This document shows, one piece after another, positions 26,571 through 34,612 of a stretch of 35,147 bases of DNA; within the stretch, counting starts at the first letter, position 1; each line of letters begins with the position of its first letter. Below the pieces are notes generated by a model that ran no database searches, was not told where the DNA came from, and saw only the letters and a list, made by a program, of their open reading frames with translations. This DNA comes from Hymenobacter glacialis. GTDB lineage: Bacteria > Bacteroidota > Bacteroidia > Cytophagales > Hymenobacteraceae. The stretch spans positions 1-35,147 of the forward strand of contig NZ_MDZC01000062.1 of the NCBI RefSeq assembly GCF_001816165.1, written 5' to 3'. The position numbers and the translations under genes are program-made.

Positions 26571-27152
26571 CTAGTGCGTTTTTACCACAATTTCTACGCG
26601 CCGGTTTTTCTGGCGGCCCTCAGGGGTGGCGTTGGTAGCCACGGGCTTGCGCTGGCCGAAGCTTTCGGTGGTAATGTCATCGGCGGAGATTTTACCGGTT
26701 TTCGTCATGTAGTTCTTCACTGATTCGGCGCGTTCCCGGGCCAGGTCCCGGTTGTAGCTGGCTGAGGCCGTCGAATCAGTGTAACCCATGACCATGATTT
26801 CCTTGCCGGCATAACGCTGCTTGACGGATGCGATGACTTCATCGAGGGAAGCAGCTGCCTGCGGCCGGATGGCGGCCTTGTCCACATCAAAAAGCACGGT
26901 TTCATCGAGGGAGTACACCTGGTAATCAGCATCGCCGCGCACTTCCGTGGCAGTGGTCTTGATTTCCGGCAACGTCACCGTTGGGAGCATGGTCCGGGTT
27001 GTATCAAAGTATTCACGGTCGGTTCGGAACACGACGGCTGTATCGGCCGTCGCGTCCGAAGCTTCGTCTAGGTTTTGGGTTTTCTTGATGTTGTCGCAGC
27101 CGGTGAAAGCAACGGCGCCAACAGTGAGCGCGGAAAGAAGGAGCGTTTTCAT
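26571..27152 (-). CDS. OmpA-family peptidoglycan-binding lipoprotein
   Basis: About 193 residues. The lipoprotein signal MKTLLLSALTVGAVAFTGC gives C19. After a linker of about 65 residues comes an OmpA-like C-terminal domain: ETVLFDVDKAAIRPQA, VMGYTDSTASASYN, the peptidoglycan-binding stretch NRDLARERAESVKNYM, and QKNRRVEIVVKTH at the end. It would tether the outer membrane to peptidoglycan (Pal-like role). The frame extends to 27173, but the lipobox sets the start at 27152. Single gene with its own terminator. Confidence 0.92.
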   Translation of the reverse strand: MKTLLLSALTVGAVAFTGCDNIKKTQNLDEASDATADTAVVFRTDREYFDTTRTMLPTVTLPEIKTTATEVRGDADYQVYSLDETVLFDVDKAAIRPQAAASLDEVIASVKQRYAGKEIMVMGYTDSTASASYNRDLARERAESVKNYMTKTGKISADDITTESFGQRKPVATNATPEGRQKNRRVEIVVKTH

Positions 27153-27309
27153 AAGAAGTTGGTGTGCTGGCAAATGATGATGTCAACATTGTGCTTTACG
27201 CATATTCACCACGTATAGTTGAACTCGAGCCTCTGGATGGCATCCATGCAACTCTGTCCACAGTGTCACTGAAGCTGGTTGCGCCTCCCTCCCCACTGGG
27301 CCAAAACGC

Positions 27310-27340
27310 AAAAGCCGGCCGCTATTGAGCGGCGGCTTTT
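27310..27340 (-). terminator. Terminator of the deoxyhypusine-synthase-like gene
   Basis: AAAAGCCGGCCGCT and AGCGGCGGCTTTT form a stem with one bulged base; on the minus strand it ends in T-rich sequence about 20 bases past the stop at 27362. Confidence 0.75.
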
Positions 27341-27361
27341 GCTGTGTTAATCGGGGCTAAA

Positions 27362-28333
27362 CTATTGCCCCAGCACGATGGCGAACACCAGCGGCGCCAC
27401 AATGGTCGCGTCGCTTTCGATGATGAATTTCGGCGTTTTCTCGCCCAGCTTGCCCCAGGTGATTTTCTCGTTGGGTACGGCGCCGGAGTAGCTGCCGTAG
27501 CTGGTGGTGGAGTCCGAAATCTGGCAGAAATAGCCCCACAGCGGCACGCTGGTGCGGCCCAGGTCCTGGTGAAGCATGGGCACCACGCAGATGGGGAAGT
27601 CGCCGGCAATGCCGCCGCCAATCTGGAAGAAGCCCACGGTGCTCTCGTCGGTGGCCTGCGCGGTGTACCAGTCGGCCAGGTACATCATGTACTGGATGCC
27701 GGTGCGCATGGTGTGCACGTTTTTCACGTCGCCGGTCATCACGTGGCCGGCGTAGATGTTGCCCAGCGTGGAGTCTTCCCAACCGGGGCAGATGATGGGC
27801 AGGTTTTTCTCGGCCGCGGCCAGCATCCAGGAGTTCTTGGGGTCAATCTGGTAGTACTGCTCCAGCTCGCCCGAAAGCAGAATCTGGTAGAAAAATTCGT
27901 GGGGAAAATACGCTTCGCCGGCTTTGTCGGCCTTTTCCCAGAACTTCAGCACCGAGTGCTCCAGGCGGCGCATGGCCTCCTCCTCGGGGATGCAGGTATC
28001 GGTCACGCGGTTCATGTGGCGCGCCAGCAGGGCCGACTCATCAGCGGCGGTCAGGTCGCGGTAGTTGGGCACCCGCTCGTAGAAGTCGTGGGCCACGAGG
28101 TTGAAGATGTCCTCCTCCAGGTTGGCACCGGTGCAGCTGATGATGTGCACCTTGTCCTGCCGAATGAGTTCGGCCAGCTGAATGCCCATCTCGGCGGTGC
28201 TCATGGCACCGGCCAGCGTTATCATCATTTTGCCGCCATCGGCGAGGTGCTTGTTGTAGCCATCGGCCGCATCGATGAGCGCAGCGGCGTTGAAGTGGCG
28301 GAAGTGGTGGCGGAGGAAGTTGGTTACTTGCAT
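27362..28333 (-). CDS. Deoxyhypusine-synthase family enzyme
   Basis: 323 residues of the deoxyhypusine synthase fold. Family regions visible are LAGAMSTAEMG, the IISCTGANLEED segment, the NAD-site loop GWEDSTLGN, and GGGIAGDFPICVVPML. The catalytic lysine that forms the enzyme-butylimine intermediate in the eukaryotic enzyme corresponds to K295 in NEKITWGKLGEKT. In eukaryotes it modifies eIF5A; bacteria lack that target, and bacterial relatives are thought to make homospermidine or related polyamines by aminobutyl or aminopropyl transfer. The product here cannot be told. Upstream lies a palindromic repeat, so it probably has its own promoter. Confidence 0.9.
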   Translation of the reverse strand: MQVTNFLRHHFRHFNAAALIDAADGYNKHLADGGKMMITLAGAMSTAEMGIQLAELIRQDKVHIISCTGANLEEDIFNLVAHDFYERVPNYRDLTAADESALLARHMNRVTDTCIPEEEAMRRLEHSVLKFWEKADKAGEAYFPHEFFYQILLSGELEQYYQIDPKNSWMLAAAEKNLPIICPGWEDSTLGNIYAGHVMTGDVKNVHTMRTGIQYMMYLADWYTAQATDESTVGFFQIGGGIAGDFPICVVPMLHQDLGRTSVPLWGYFCQISDSTTSYGSYSGAVPNEKITWGKLGEKTPKFIIESDATIVAPLVFAIVLGQ

Positions 28334-28366
28334 ATGGGGGATGTGGGTGTTAAAGGAACGAGAAAA

Positions 28367-28470
28367 GAACGGTCATGCTGAGCTTGTCGAAGCATCTCTA
28401 CCGCGTAAGTAATCCCTATTGTTACAACGAAGCGGTAGAGATGCTTCGGCTACGCTCAGCATGACCGTTC
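28367..28470. repeat. Palindromic intergenic element, copy 3
   Basis: The outer arms GAACGGTCATGCTGAGC (28367-28383) and its exact inverse (28454-28470) and the inner arms GAAGCATCTCTACCGC (28389-28404) and its exact inverse (28432-28447) are all perfect. It is the best preserved of the three copies and lies between hslV and the deoxyhypusine-synthase-like gene. Confidence 0.92.
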
Positions 28471-28492
28471 CTTTATGGTGACGACTGACAAA

Positions 28493-29032
28493 TTAGCTCG
28501 GCTGTTCAATCATCAAATTATGATTGGTGTAAATGCAGATGTCGGCGGCAATGTGCAGGGCATCTTCCACCATTTGACGGGCGCTGAGGTGCGGCGCGTG
28601 CTTCTTGAGGGCCAGCGCGGCGGCCTGCGCATACATGGCGCCGCTGCCGATGGCGGCCACGTCGGAGTCCGGCTCCAATACGTCGCCGGTGCCGCTCAGG
28701 ATGAGCAGCTCATCTTTGTCGGCCACCACCATCATGGCTTCCAGCTTGCGCAGGTACTGGTCTTTGCGCCACTCCTTGGCCAGCTCAATGGCGGCGCGCT
28801 TGAGGTTGCCGCCGTAGCCGTTCAGCTTCTCATCAAACTTGTCAAGCAGCATGAAGGCATCGGCGGTGGAGCCGGCAAAACCGGTCACGATTTTGCCATC
28901 CTGCAGCTTGCGAATTTTGCGCACGTTGCTTTTGGCAACTTGCTTGTCCATGGTGGCCTGGCCATCGGCCCCGAGGGCGATTTCGCCGTTGTGGCGAATG
29001 CCAAGGACGGTAGTAGAACGGATTCTGGTCAT
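28493..29032 (-). CDS. hslV: ATP-dependent protease proteolytic subunit HslV
   Basis: 179 residues. It is a threonine protease that works with the HslU ATPase in the cytoplasm. The family start TTVLGIRHNGEIALGADGQ is preceded by MTRIRS, so T7 is the predicted catalytic N-terminal threonine and the six residues are a short propeptide that must be removed. GSGAMYAQAAALAL and the ADICIYTNHN end are typical. The partner gene hslU is not adjacent and is not in the window, unlike the usual hslVU operon. A -7 box TAATTTTG lies about 50 bases upstream. Confidence 0.95.
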   Translation of the reverse strand: MTRIRSTTVLGIRHNGEIALGADGQATMDKQVAKSNVRKIRKLQDGKIVTGFAGSTADAFMLLDKFDEKLNGYGGNLKRAAIELAKEWRKDQYLRKLEAMMVVADKDELLILSGTGDVLEPDSDVAAIGSGAMYAQAAALALKKHAPHLSARQMVEDALHIAADICIYTNHNLMIEQPS

Positions 29033-29081
29033 GAGGAAAATAGCAGGTCATACGCATCACCGCCCAACCGGGGTGAAGCCA

Positions 29082-29109
29082 CAAAATTACGCCCTGCTGC
29101 CTAACCAAA
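29082..29109 (-). promoter_or_regulatory. Candidate promoter of hslV
   Basis: On the minus strand TTTG (29109-29106), 16 bases, then TAATTTTG (29089-29082). The -7 box is a perfect TAnnTTTG match; the spacing is slightly short. Confidence 0.45.
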
Positions 29110-29126
29110 CCGCTTGGGCATCGGAT

Positions 29127-29212
29127 TTAAGAGTTAGGAGTTAAAAGTGACGAGCTAAAGCACCACCTATTTTTGGCGCTTTAGCTCGTCACTTTTAACT
29201 CCTAACTCTTAA
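29127..29212. repeat. 35-bp perfect hairpin after the TonB-receptor gene
   Basis: The arms 29127-29161 and 29178-29212 are exact inverses (containing GAGTTAGGAGTTAAAAGTGA), with a 16-base loop. On the minus strand the stem begins 6 bases past the TonB-receptor stop and could end its transcript or protect the RNA 3' end. It also separates that gene from hslV. The arms read like the AAGAGTTAGGAGTTAAAA repeats common in Bacteroidota. Confidence 0.92.
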
Positions 29213-29218
29213 CTCTTT

Positions 29219-31768
29219 TTAAAAGCGGGCCTGAATCTTGGCGAACAGGAAGCGGCCGTTGGCCCCCATTTGCACAGGGTCCCAGGCGCCGCCGGTTTCG
29301 GTGCGCTGCGGGTCGAAGAGCGTGGGCACCACCCCAAACAGGTTGGAGCTGCCCACGGCCAGCTGCAGGTGCGGGGTCAGGGCGTAGCTCAGGGTCAGGT
29401 CGGTGGTGATGCGCGAGGCGTAGTTCATCTCCTCGTTGTCGAAGTCCAGGAGCGTGATTTTGTCGAAGCGCACGAAGCGCAGCAGCGCGCCCCACTTGCT
29501 CACCTGGTAGTCGAAAGTGGCGTTGATTTTGGAGGGCGGCGCCGATGCTTTCACAAATGCCTGCTCGCGGGGACCAAAAAAGTCGTCTTCGCGGCCGGCC
29601 AGACGGCCGGAGGTTTTCACGCGGTCAATCTTCAGGTTGTTAAAGTTGGCGGCCAGCGTGGAAGTCAAGCGGCCGGTGCCCACCGTGGCCACGTGGTTCA
29701 GCACCACGTCGAGGCCCAGCGAGCGGGTGTCGGCAGCGTTGGCGAAGAACTGGGCCTGGTCCACGTTCAGGGCCACCAGGTCGGCGCCAATCACGGGGTC
29801 GTCGGACCCAAACTGCGAGGTGAGCACCACCCGGTCGCGCACCTTGATGTAGTAGCCGTCCACGGTCAGGCTCAGCGCCGAGCCCAGGCGGCTGGTGAAG
29901 CCCACGTTGGCGCTGGTCGAGGTTTCCTGCTTCAGGGCCGGGATGCCCAGCTTCTGGGTCACGGCGCTGTTGTTGCGGGCCAGCAGCACCTCCACCGGCT
30001 TGCCGTTGATGAAGTTAGTGAAGGTGGAGTTGAAGTTAATCTGCGCCAGCGAGGGCGCTCGGAAGCCGGTGCTGAACGTGCCGCGCACCGTCAGGAAATC
30101 GGTCAGGTTGTAGCGGGTTGAAGCCTTGTAGTTGAGGCTGCTGCCAAAGTCGCTGTAGTTCTCAAAGCGCAGCGCCGCGGCCAGCAGCCAGCGCTGGGTC
30201 ACGCTAAGCTCGGCATCTACGTAGGCCCCGATGTTGTCGCGGTTGGACTTGATTTCGTCGCTGGGCTGGTAGCCTGGGAAGCCCTGCGAGCCACCCGATA
30301 GGTTGGGGTCGTAGTTGCGGTACGATGCTTCCTCACCGGCAAACAGCTTGTACCACTCGCGGCGCCCTTCGGCCCCGGCGGCCACGTTCAGGCCCTGCAG
30401 CACGGTTTTGTAGTTGCGCGTGAGGCCCACGCTCACCACGTTCTGCTGCAGCTGGAAGCCCCCGGCCTTGAAGGAAGTGGGCGACGCGGCCCCCAACGAA
30501 GCGTTCAGGGTGTTGCGCAAGCCGTACTCAAAGTTGTTCGAGCCGAAGTTGTTGCTGATGTCCAGCTCCCACTCGCCCAGCGCAGTGCGCACGCCCGCCA
30601 CCGCCGAGGCGTCCACGATGTCGCTGGTGATGATGGGGTCGAAGCCGTTGGGGTAAAGGGCGGGCACGTTGCGGTCGTCGTCAGCAAAGCGGGTCCAGGC
30701 GTAGGCATCGCCCTTGCGCTTGTTCAGCCCACCAAAGGCGTACACGTGCGACTTCTCGTTGAGCGCAAACTTGGAGTTCAGGTACAGCGACGCGTTGGAA
30801 ACCTCCGGGTCGCCGTACTCGCGCCGGGCCAGGCCGTTGGGCGACGGCACGTTGGCCCGCTGCGTATGCTCGCGCTTGTTGTAGTCGAGCGTGGCGTTGA
30901 TGAAGCTGCCCTTCTCGCCCAGCCCAATGCCGTAGTTGACGTTGGCGTTGAAGTTGGCGCCGTCGAAACGCTGGTTGTCGCGGCGGTATTTGGCATCGTA
31001 CACGCCGTAGTTGGCACTGGCTGTGAGCTGCTTCACCGAGCTTTTGAGCACGATGTTGATGACGCCCGCAATGGCGTCGGAGCCGTACTGGGCCGCCGCG
31101 CCGTCGCGCAGAATCTCAATGCGCTCGATGCTGGCGGCGGGTATCACGTTCAGGTCGGTGCCGGTGTTGCCGCGCCCGCGCGAGCCAAACAGGTTCACCA
31201 GGGCCGACTGGTGCTGGCGCTTGCCGTTCACCAGCACCAGGGTCTGGTCGGGGCCCAGGCCGCGCAGGCTGGCGGGGTCCACGTGGTCGGCCCCGTCGGA
31301 GCCGGTCTGGCGGTTGGAGTTGAAGGAAGGCGCCACGAACTGCAGCAGCTGGTTCACGTCGAGCTGGCCGGTTTTGGCGGTCACCTCGCGAATGTCGATG
31401 ATGTCAACGGGCGAGGGCGAATCTGTGACGGAGCGGTTGGCACTGCGCGAGCCCACCACCTGCACGTCCTCGAGGCTGGTGCTGCTCTCGGCCAGGCTGA
31501 TGCTGGTGGCGCTGCCGTCGCCAGCTACTTCCTGGGTAGCGTAGCCCAGGGAGCTGATAACGAGCCGGGGCTGGGCCGTGCGCGTGCGGAGCGAAAAGCG
31601 ACCATCGCCGCCGGTGGCGGTACCGTTGTTGGTGCCTTTTTCCACCACCGTCGCGCCAATTACGGGCCGGCCAGCGGGGTCCAGCACTTGCCCGGTCAGG
31701 GTGGCATTTTGGCCCCAGGCCATGCTGCTAACCAAGCAGATGGGGGCAATCAACAAACTTGATTTCAT
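29219..31768 (-). CDS. TonB-dependent outer-membrane receptor
   Basis: About 849 residues with a signal peptide (MKSSLLIAPICLVSSMAWGQ). The N-terminal domain (about 22-100) is a carboxypeptidase-regulatory-like fold (GQVLDPAGRPVIGATVVEKGTN). A plug domain follows with LRGLGPDQTLVLVNGKR and SIERIEILRDGAAAQYGSDAIAGVINIV, then a 22-strand-type barrel ending FAKIQARF with an aromatic last residue. It is not SusC-sized and no SusD partner is adjacent, so an iron-complex, cobalamin or small-molecule receptor is likelier than a glycan one. The frame is open to 31840, but the signal peptide fixes the start at 31768. A short inverted repeat TTGAAAT/ATTTCAA lies at 31813-31831. Confidence 0.93.
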   Translation of the reverse strand: MKSSLLIAPICLVSSMAWGQNATLTGQVLDPAGRPVIGATVVEKGTNNGTATGGDGRFSLRTRTAQPRLVISSLGYATQEVAGDGSATSISLAESSTSLEDVQVVGSRSANRSVTDSPSPVDIIDIREVTAKTGQLDVNQLLQFVAPSFNSNRQTGSDGADHVDPASLRGLGPDQTLVLVNGKRQHQSALVNLFGSRGRGNTGTDLNVIPAASIERIEILRDGAAAQYGSDAIAGVINIVLKSSVKQLTASANYGVYDAKYRRDNQRFDGANFNANVNYGIGLGEKGSFINATLDYNKREHTQRANVPSPNGLARREYGDPEVSNASLYLNSKFALNEKSHVYAFGGLNKRKGDAYAWTRFADDDRNVPALYPNGFDPIITSDIVDASAVAGVRTALGEWELDISNNFGSNNFEYGLRNTLNASLGAASPTSFKAGGFQLQQNVVSVGLTRNYKTVLQGLNVAAGAEGRREWYKLFAGEEASYRNYDPNLSGGSQGFPGYQPSDEIKSNRDNIGAYVDAELSVTQRWLLAAALRFENYSDFGSSLNYKASTRYNLTDFLTVRGTFSTGFRAPSLAQINFNSTFTNFINGKPVEVLLARNNSAVTQKLGIPALKQETSTSANVGFTSRLGSALSLTVDGYYIKVRDRVVLTSQFGSDDPVIGADLVALNVDQAQFFANAADTRSLGLDVVLNHVATVGTGRLTSTLAANFNNLKIDRVKTSGRLAGREDDFFGPREQAFVKASAPPSKINATFDYQVSKWGALLRFVRFDKITLLDFDNEEMNYASRITTDLTLSYALTPHLQLAVGSSNLFGVVPTLFDPQRTETGGAWDPVQMGANGRFLFAKIQARF

Positions 31769-31857
31769 GATAGAAGTAGATGTTGTGAGGTGAAGAAAAA
31801 GCAAATGCGTTGTTGAAATCAAGTATTTCAATGCATGCAAGCTAACTCATCCAAATG

Positions 31858-31889
31858 AAAAAAAACCAGCCGGTTGAGGCTGGTTTTTT
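31858..31889 (-). terminator. Terminator of the pyruvate dehydrogenase E2 gene
   Basis: AAAAAACCAGCC and GGCTGGTTTTTT pair around GGTTGA, with A- and T-runs on both sides. It lies 20 bases past the E2 stop at 31909 and so separates it from the TonB receptor gene. Confidence 0.88.
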
Positions 31890-31908
31890 GTGTCAAATGA
31901 AATTAGAC

Positions 31909-33666
31909 TCAGATGAGCATGCGCATCGGGTCTTCCAGCAGGCCTTTCAGCGTTTGGAGGAAGGCGGCACCGGTGGCGCCGTCCACCACGCGGTGGTCGC
32001 AGCTCAGCGTCACCTTCATGATGTTGCCGACCACAATCTGGCCGTCCTTCACGATGGGCGTTTGCTTGATGCCGCCCACGGCCAGGATGCAGGAATCGGG
32101 TGTGTTGATAATGGCCGTGAATTCGTCGATGCCAAACATGCCCAGGTTGGAGATGGTGAAGGTGCTCCCCTCCCACTCGGCGGGCTGCAGCTTCTTGCTC
32201 TTGGCGCGGCCGGCCAGCTCTTTCACTTCGGTGGCAATCTGCGAAAGCCCTTTCTGGTCAGCGTTGCGTATCACGGGCACCAGCAGGCCTTCGTCCACGG
32301 CCACGGCCACACCAATGTTGATGACTTTATTCTGACGGATTTTATCCCCCATCCACGAAGAATTGATGGCCGGATGCTGGCGTAGGGCCACAGCAGAAGA
32401 CTTCAGCACCAGGTCATTGAACGACAGCTTAATGGGCGACAGCTCGTTGAGCCGCACACGAGCTTCGATGGCCTGGTCCATGTTGATTTCCATCGTAAGA
32501 TAGAAATGCGGGGCCGTGAACAGGCTCTCGGAGAGGCGCTTGGCAATCACCTTGCGCATCTGCGACACGGGCGTGTCGGTGTAGGTGCCTTCGGTGGGGG
32601 CTTGGGCGCTTGGGGCCTTGGGAACTTGGGAATCGGCCGGAACCGCTGCTTGCGGGGCCGGAGCTGCGGGAGCTGCGGGAGCAGCAGCTTGCGTTGCAGG
32701 CGCTGCGGCACCGGGCTGGAAGTTCTCCACGTCGCGCTGCACAATGCGGCCGTTGTCGCCGGAGCCTACCACCTGCGAAAGGTTGATGCCTTTCTCTTTG
32801 GCAATGCTCTTGGCGAGCGGCGAGGCGAGGATGCGGCCACCGGGCGCCGCGGGAGCAGCAGCGGCGGGCTGGGCAGGGGCTGCTGCCGGAGCAGCTTCGG
32901 GGGCTTTAGCAGCTTCGGCAGGCGCGGGCGTTGCGGCCGGAGCCGCTTCGGGGGCCGAAGCAGCACCGCCGCTTTGCCCACCCAGCAGGGCCTGAATGTC
33001 GGCGCCTTCCTCGCCGATGATGGCCAGGATACCGTCCACAGCCACGGCTTCGCCGGCTTTGGGGCCGGTGTAAAGCAGGGTGCCGTCTTCGTAGTTTTCC
33101 AACTCCATGGTGGCCTTGTCGGTCTCCACTTCGGCCAGAATATCACCCGATTTCACCTTGTCGCCCACGTTTTTCAGCCAGGCGGCAATGGTGCCTTCGG
33201 TCATCGTGTCGCTCATCTTGGGCATGCGCACCACAGTGGCTTTCTTGCCATTGGCGGGCGCGGCGGCGGGCGCAGGGGCCGGGGCGGGCGCAGCAGCGGG
33301 AGCCTCTTTCGGGGCTTCGGCGGCGGGAGCTGCAGCCGGAGCAGGCGCTGCTTCAGGCTTTGGGGCTTCGGCTTTGGGAGCTTCGGCACCGCCCTGGGCA
33401 CCGGAGAGCAGGGCCGAAAAGTCCTCCCCCTCTTTGCCCACAATGGCCAGAATACCGTCTACTACCACCGACTCCTGCTCTTTGGGGCCAATGTAGAGCA
33501 GGGTGCCGTCTTCGTAATTTTCCAGCTCCATGGTGGCCTTGTCGGTCTCCACTTCGGCCAGAATATCACCGGATTTAACTTTATCACCCACTTTCTTGAG
33601 CCAGGCCGCGATGGTCCCTTCGGTCATCGTGTCGCTCATTTTGGGCATTTTTATGATTTCGGCCAT
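31909..33666 (-). CDS. aceF: Pyruvate dehydrogenase complex E2, dihydrolipoamide acetyltransferase
   Basis: 585 residues. Two lipoyl domains come first, each starting MPKMSDTMTEGTIAAWLK and carrying the lipoylated lysine in EVETDKATMELE (K43 and K184). They are joined by Ala/Pro-rich flexible linkers. A peripheral-subunit-binding domain follows (ILASPLAKSIAKEKGINLSQ ... GRIVQRDVENF), and then the catalytic domain with H558 and D562 in DHRVVDG. The E2 core transfers acetyl groups to CoA. E1 and E3 genes are not in the window. The two lipoyl domains are also nearly identical in DNA. A full promoter TTG-N19-TAATTTTG lies just upstream. Confidence 0.96.
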   Translation of the reverse strand: MAEIIKMPKMSDTMTEGTIAAWLKKVGDKVKSGDILAEVETDKATMELENYEDGTLLYIGPKEQESVVVDGILAIVGKEGEDFSALLSGAQGGAEAPKAEAPKPEAAPAPAAAPAAEAPKEAPAAAPAPAPAPAAAPANGKKATVVRMPKMSDTMTEGTIAAWLKNVGDKVKSGDILAEVETDKATMELENYEDGTLLYTGPKAGEAVAVDGILAIIGEEGADIQALLGGQSGGAASAPEAAPAATPAPAEAAKAPEAAPAAAPAQPAAAAPAAPGGRILASPLAKSIAKEKGINLSQVVGSGDNGRIVQRDVENFQPGAAAPATQAAAPAAPAAPAPQAAVPADSQVPKAPSAQAPTEGTYTDTPVSQMRKVIAKRLSESLFTAPHFYLTMEINMDQAIEARVRLNELSPIKLSFNDLVLKSSAVALRQHPAINSSWMGDKIRQNKVINIGVAVAVDEGLLVPVIRNADQKGLSQIATEVKELAGRAKSKKLQPAEWEGSTFTISNLGMFGIDEFTAIINTPDSCILAVGGIKQTPIVKDGQIVVGNIMKVTLSCDHRVVDGATGAAFLQTLKGLLEDPMRMLI

Positions 33667-33694
33667 CGGTTTATCACGCTTGGATTAAGGAGGC

Positions 33695-33724
33695 CAAAAT
33701 TAGCCCGAAAAGTTGGCCAGACAA
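33695..33724 (-). promoter_or_regulatory. Promoter of aceF, near-consensus Bacteroidota type
   Basis: On the minus strand TTG (33724-33722), 19 bases, then TAATTTTG (33702-33695), matching TTG-N19-TAnnTTTG. The box ends 28 bases before the ATG. Confidence 0.65.
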
Positions 33725-33815
33725 CTTTGTTGTGGTTCGCGGCAGCCAGGCAAGGGGTTATTTGCGGCCTGCATGGCCGCGCTGCTCCTATTCCCTGTTT
33801 TGCCGGCAGCCTCCC

Positions 33816-34457
33816 CTAGCTCGTTAGCGCAGCGTTTTTGCCAGCCGATAAGTGTGTCACGTCCAGGAAGTTTCTCACCGTGAACATGGTGCCCGTAAAT
33901 TCGAGCTTGTAGAGACACAAGTTACTGTGTTCGAAGCCTTCCATGCAGCTAAGCGGGTAGTTGAGCAGCTGGCAGAGCATCACGCGCATGGCCCGGCCGT
34001 GCATGCACACGAGCACGGTTTGCTCGTCGTTGCGGGCTTTCAGCAGCTCAATAACCGGGCGCTGGCGGGCGGCCACTTCCTCGGGGCTTTCGCCACCGGT
34101 GAGGCGGGAAGTGGTGCGGCCCGCGCCCCAATCGGCCAGCACGCCGCGGTATTCGGCGTCCTCTTCCATGGTGATGCGGGTGCCTTCGCGCTCGCCCCAG
34201 CTTATTTCGTTCAGGCCAGCGTGGGCTTCGTGGGGCAGGCCCAGGTCGAGGAACTGCTGCACCGACTCGTGGGTGCGGCGCAGGGCGGAGGTATACACTT
34301 TATCGAAGGGCACGCGCCCATAGGCCGCAAAGAACTGCGCGGCCTGGCGGCGGCCCGTGTCGTTTAGGCTCGAATCGACGCCGCTGCCCTGCACAATTCC
34401 TTGCACGTTGAAGTCGGTCTGGCCGTGGCGTAGGAGGAAAATGGTCCGGGGCCTCAC
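33816..34457 (-). CDS. Histidine phosphatase family protein (phosphoglycerate-mutase-like)
   Basis: About 213 residues. The RHG motif FLLRHGQTDFN places the phosphorylated histidine at H11. VYTSALRRTHESVQ, LNEISWGEREG (acid donor region) and VLVCMHGRAMRVML (second catalytic histidine) complete the active-site set. Enzymes of this class include broad-specificity phosphatases and cofactor-dependent mutases; the substrate cannot be told. Divergent from the hotdog thioesterase gene. Confidence 0.92.
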   Translation of the reverse strand: MRPRTIFLLRHGQTDFNVQGIVQGSGVDSSLNDTGRRQAAQFFAAYGRVPFDKVYTSALRRTHESVQQFLDLGLPHEAHAGLNEISWGEREGTRITMEEDAEYRGVLADWGAGRTTSRLTGGESPEEVAARQRPVIELLKARNDEQTVLVCMHGRAMRVMLCQLLNYPLSCMEGFEHSNLCLYKLEFTGTMFTVRNFLDVTHLSAGKNAALTS

Positions 34458-34466
34458 GTTGCGTAG

Positions 34467-34474
34467 TAGTTTTG
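34467..34474 (+). promoter_or_regulatory. Candidate -7 promoter box for the thioesterase gene
   Basis: TAGTTTTG matches TAnnTTTG exactly, 139 bases before the ATG. No clear -33 TTG was found. Confidence 0.35.
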
Positions 34475-34612
34475 CGGACGCTGTTTTATCGCAGTATTTG
34501 CTTCAACAATACAGCGAAGTACGAGGTTTTAACCCCGGCCGTTTACCAATTTAAAACTATTTGCAGCGATGCAGCCATTCCTGACCTGCTCGCCCGCCCT
34601 GCCCTGCTCCTT

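Noticed and set aside
32506..33819. Plus-strand frame of 437 codons rich in Gly, Arg and Ser opposite the E2 gene
   Set aside because: It reads the Ala/Pro linkers backwards, giving Gly/Ser/Arg low complexity. The E2 domains on the minus strand are unambiguous.
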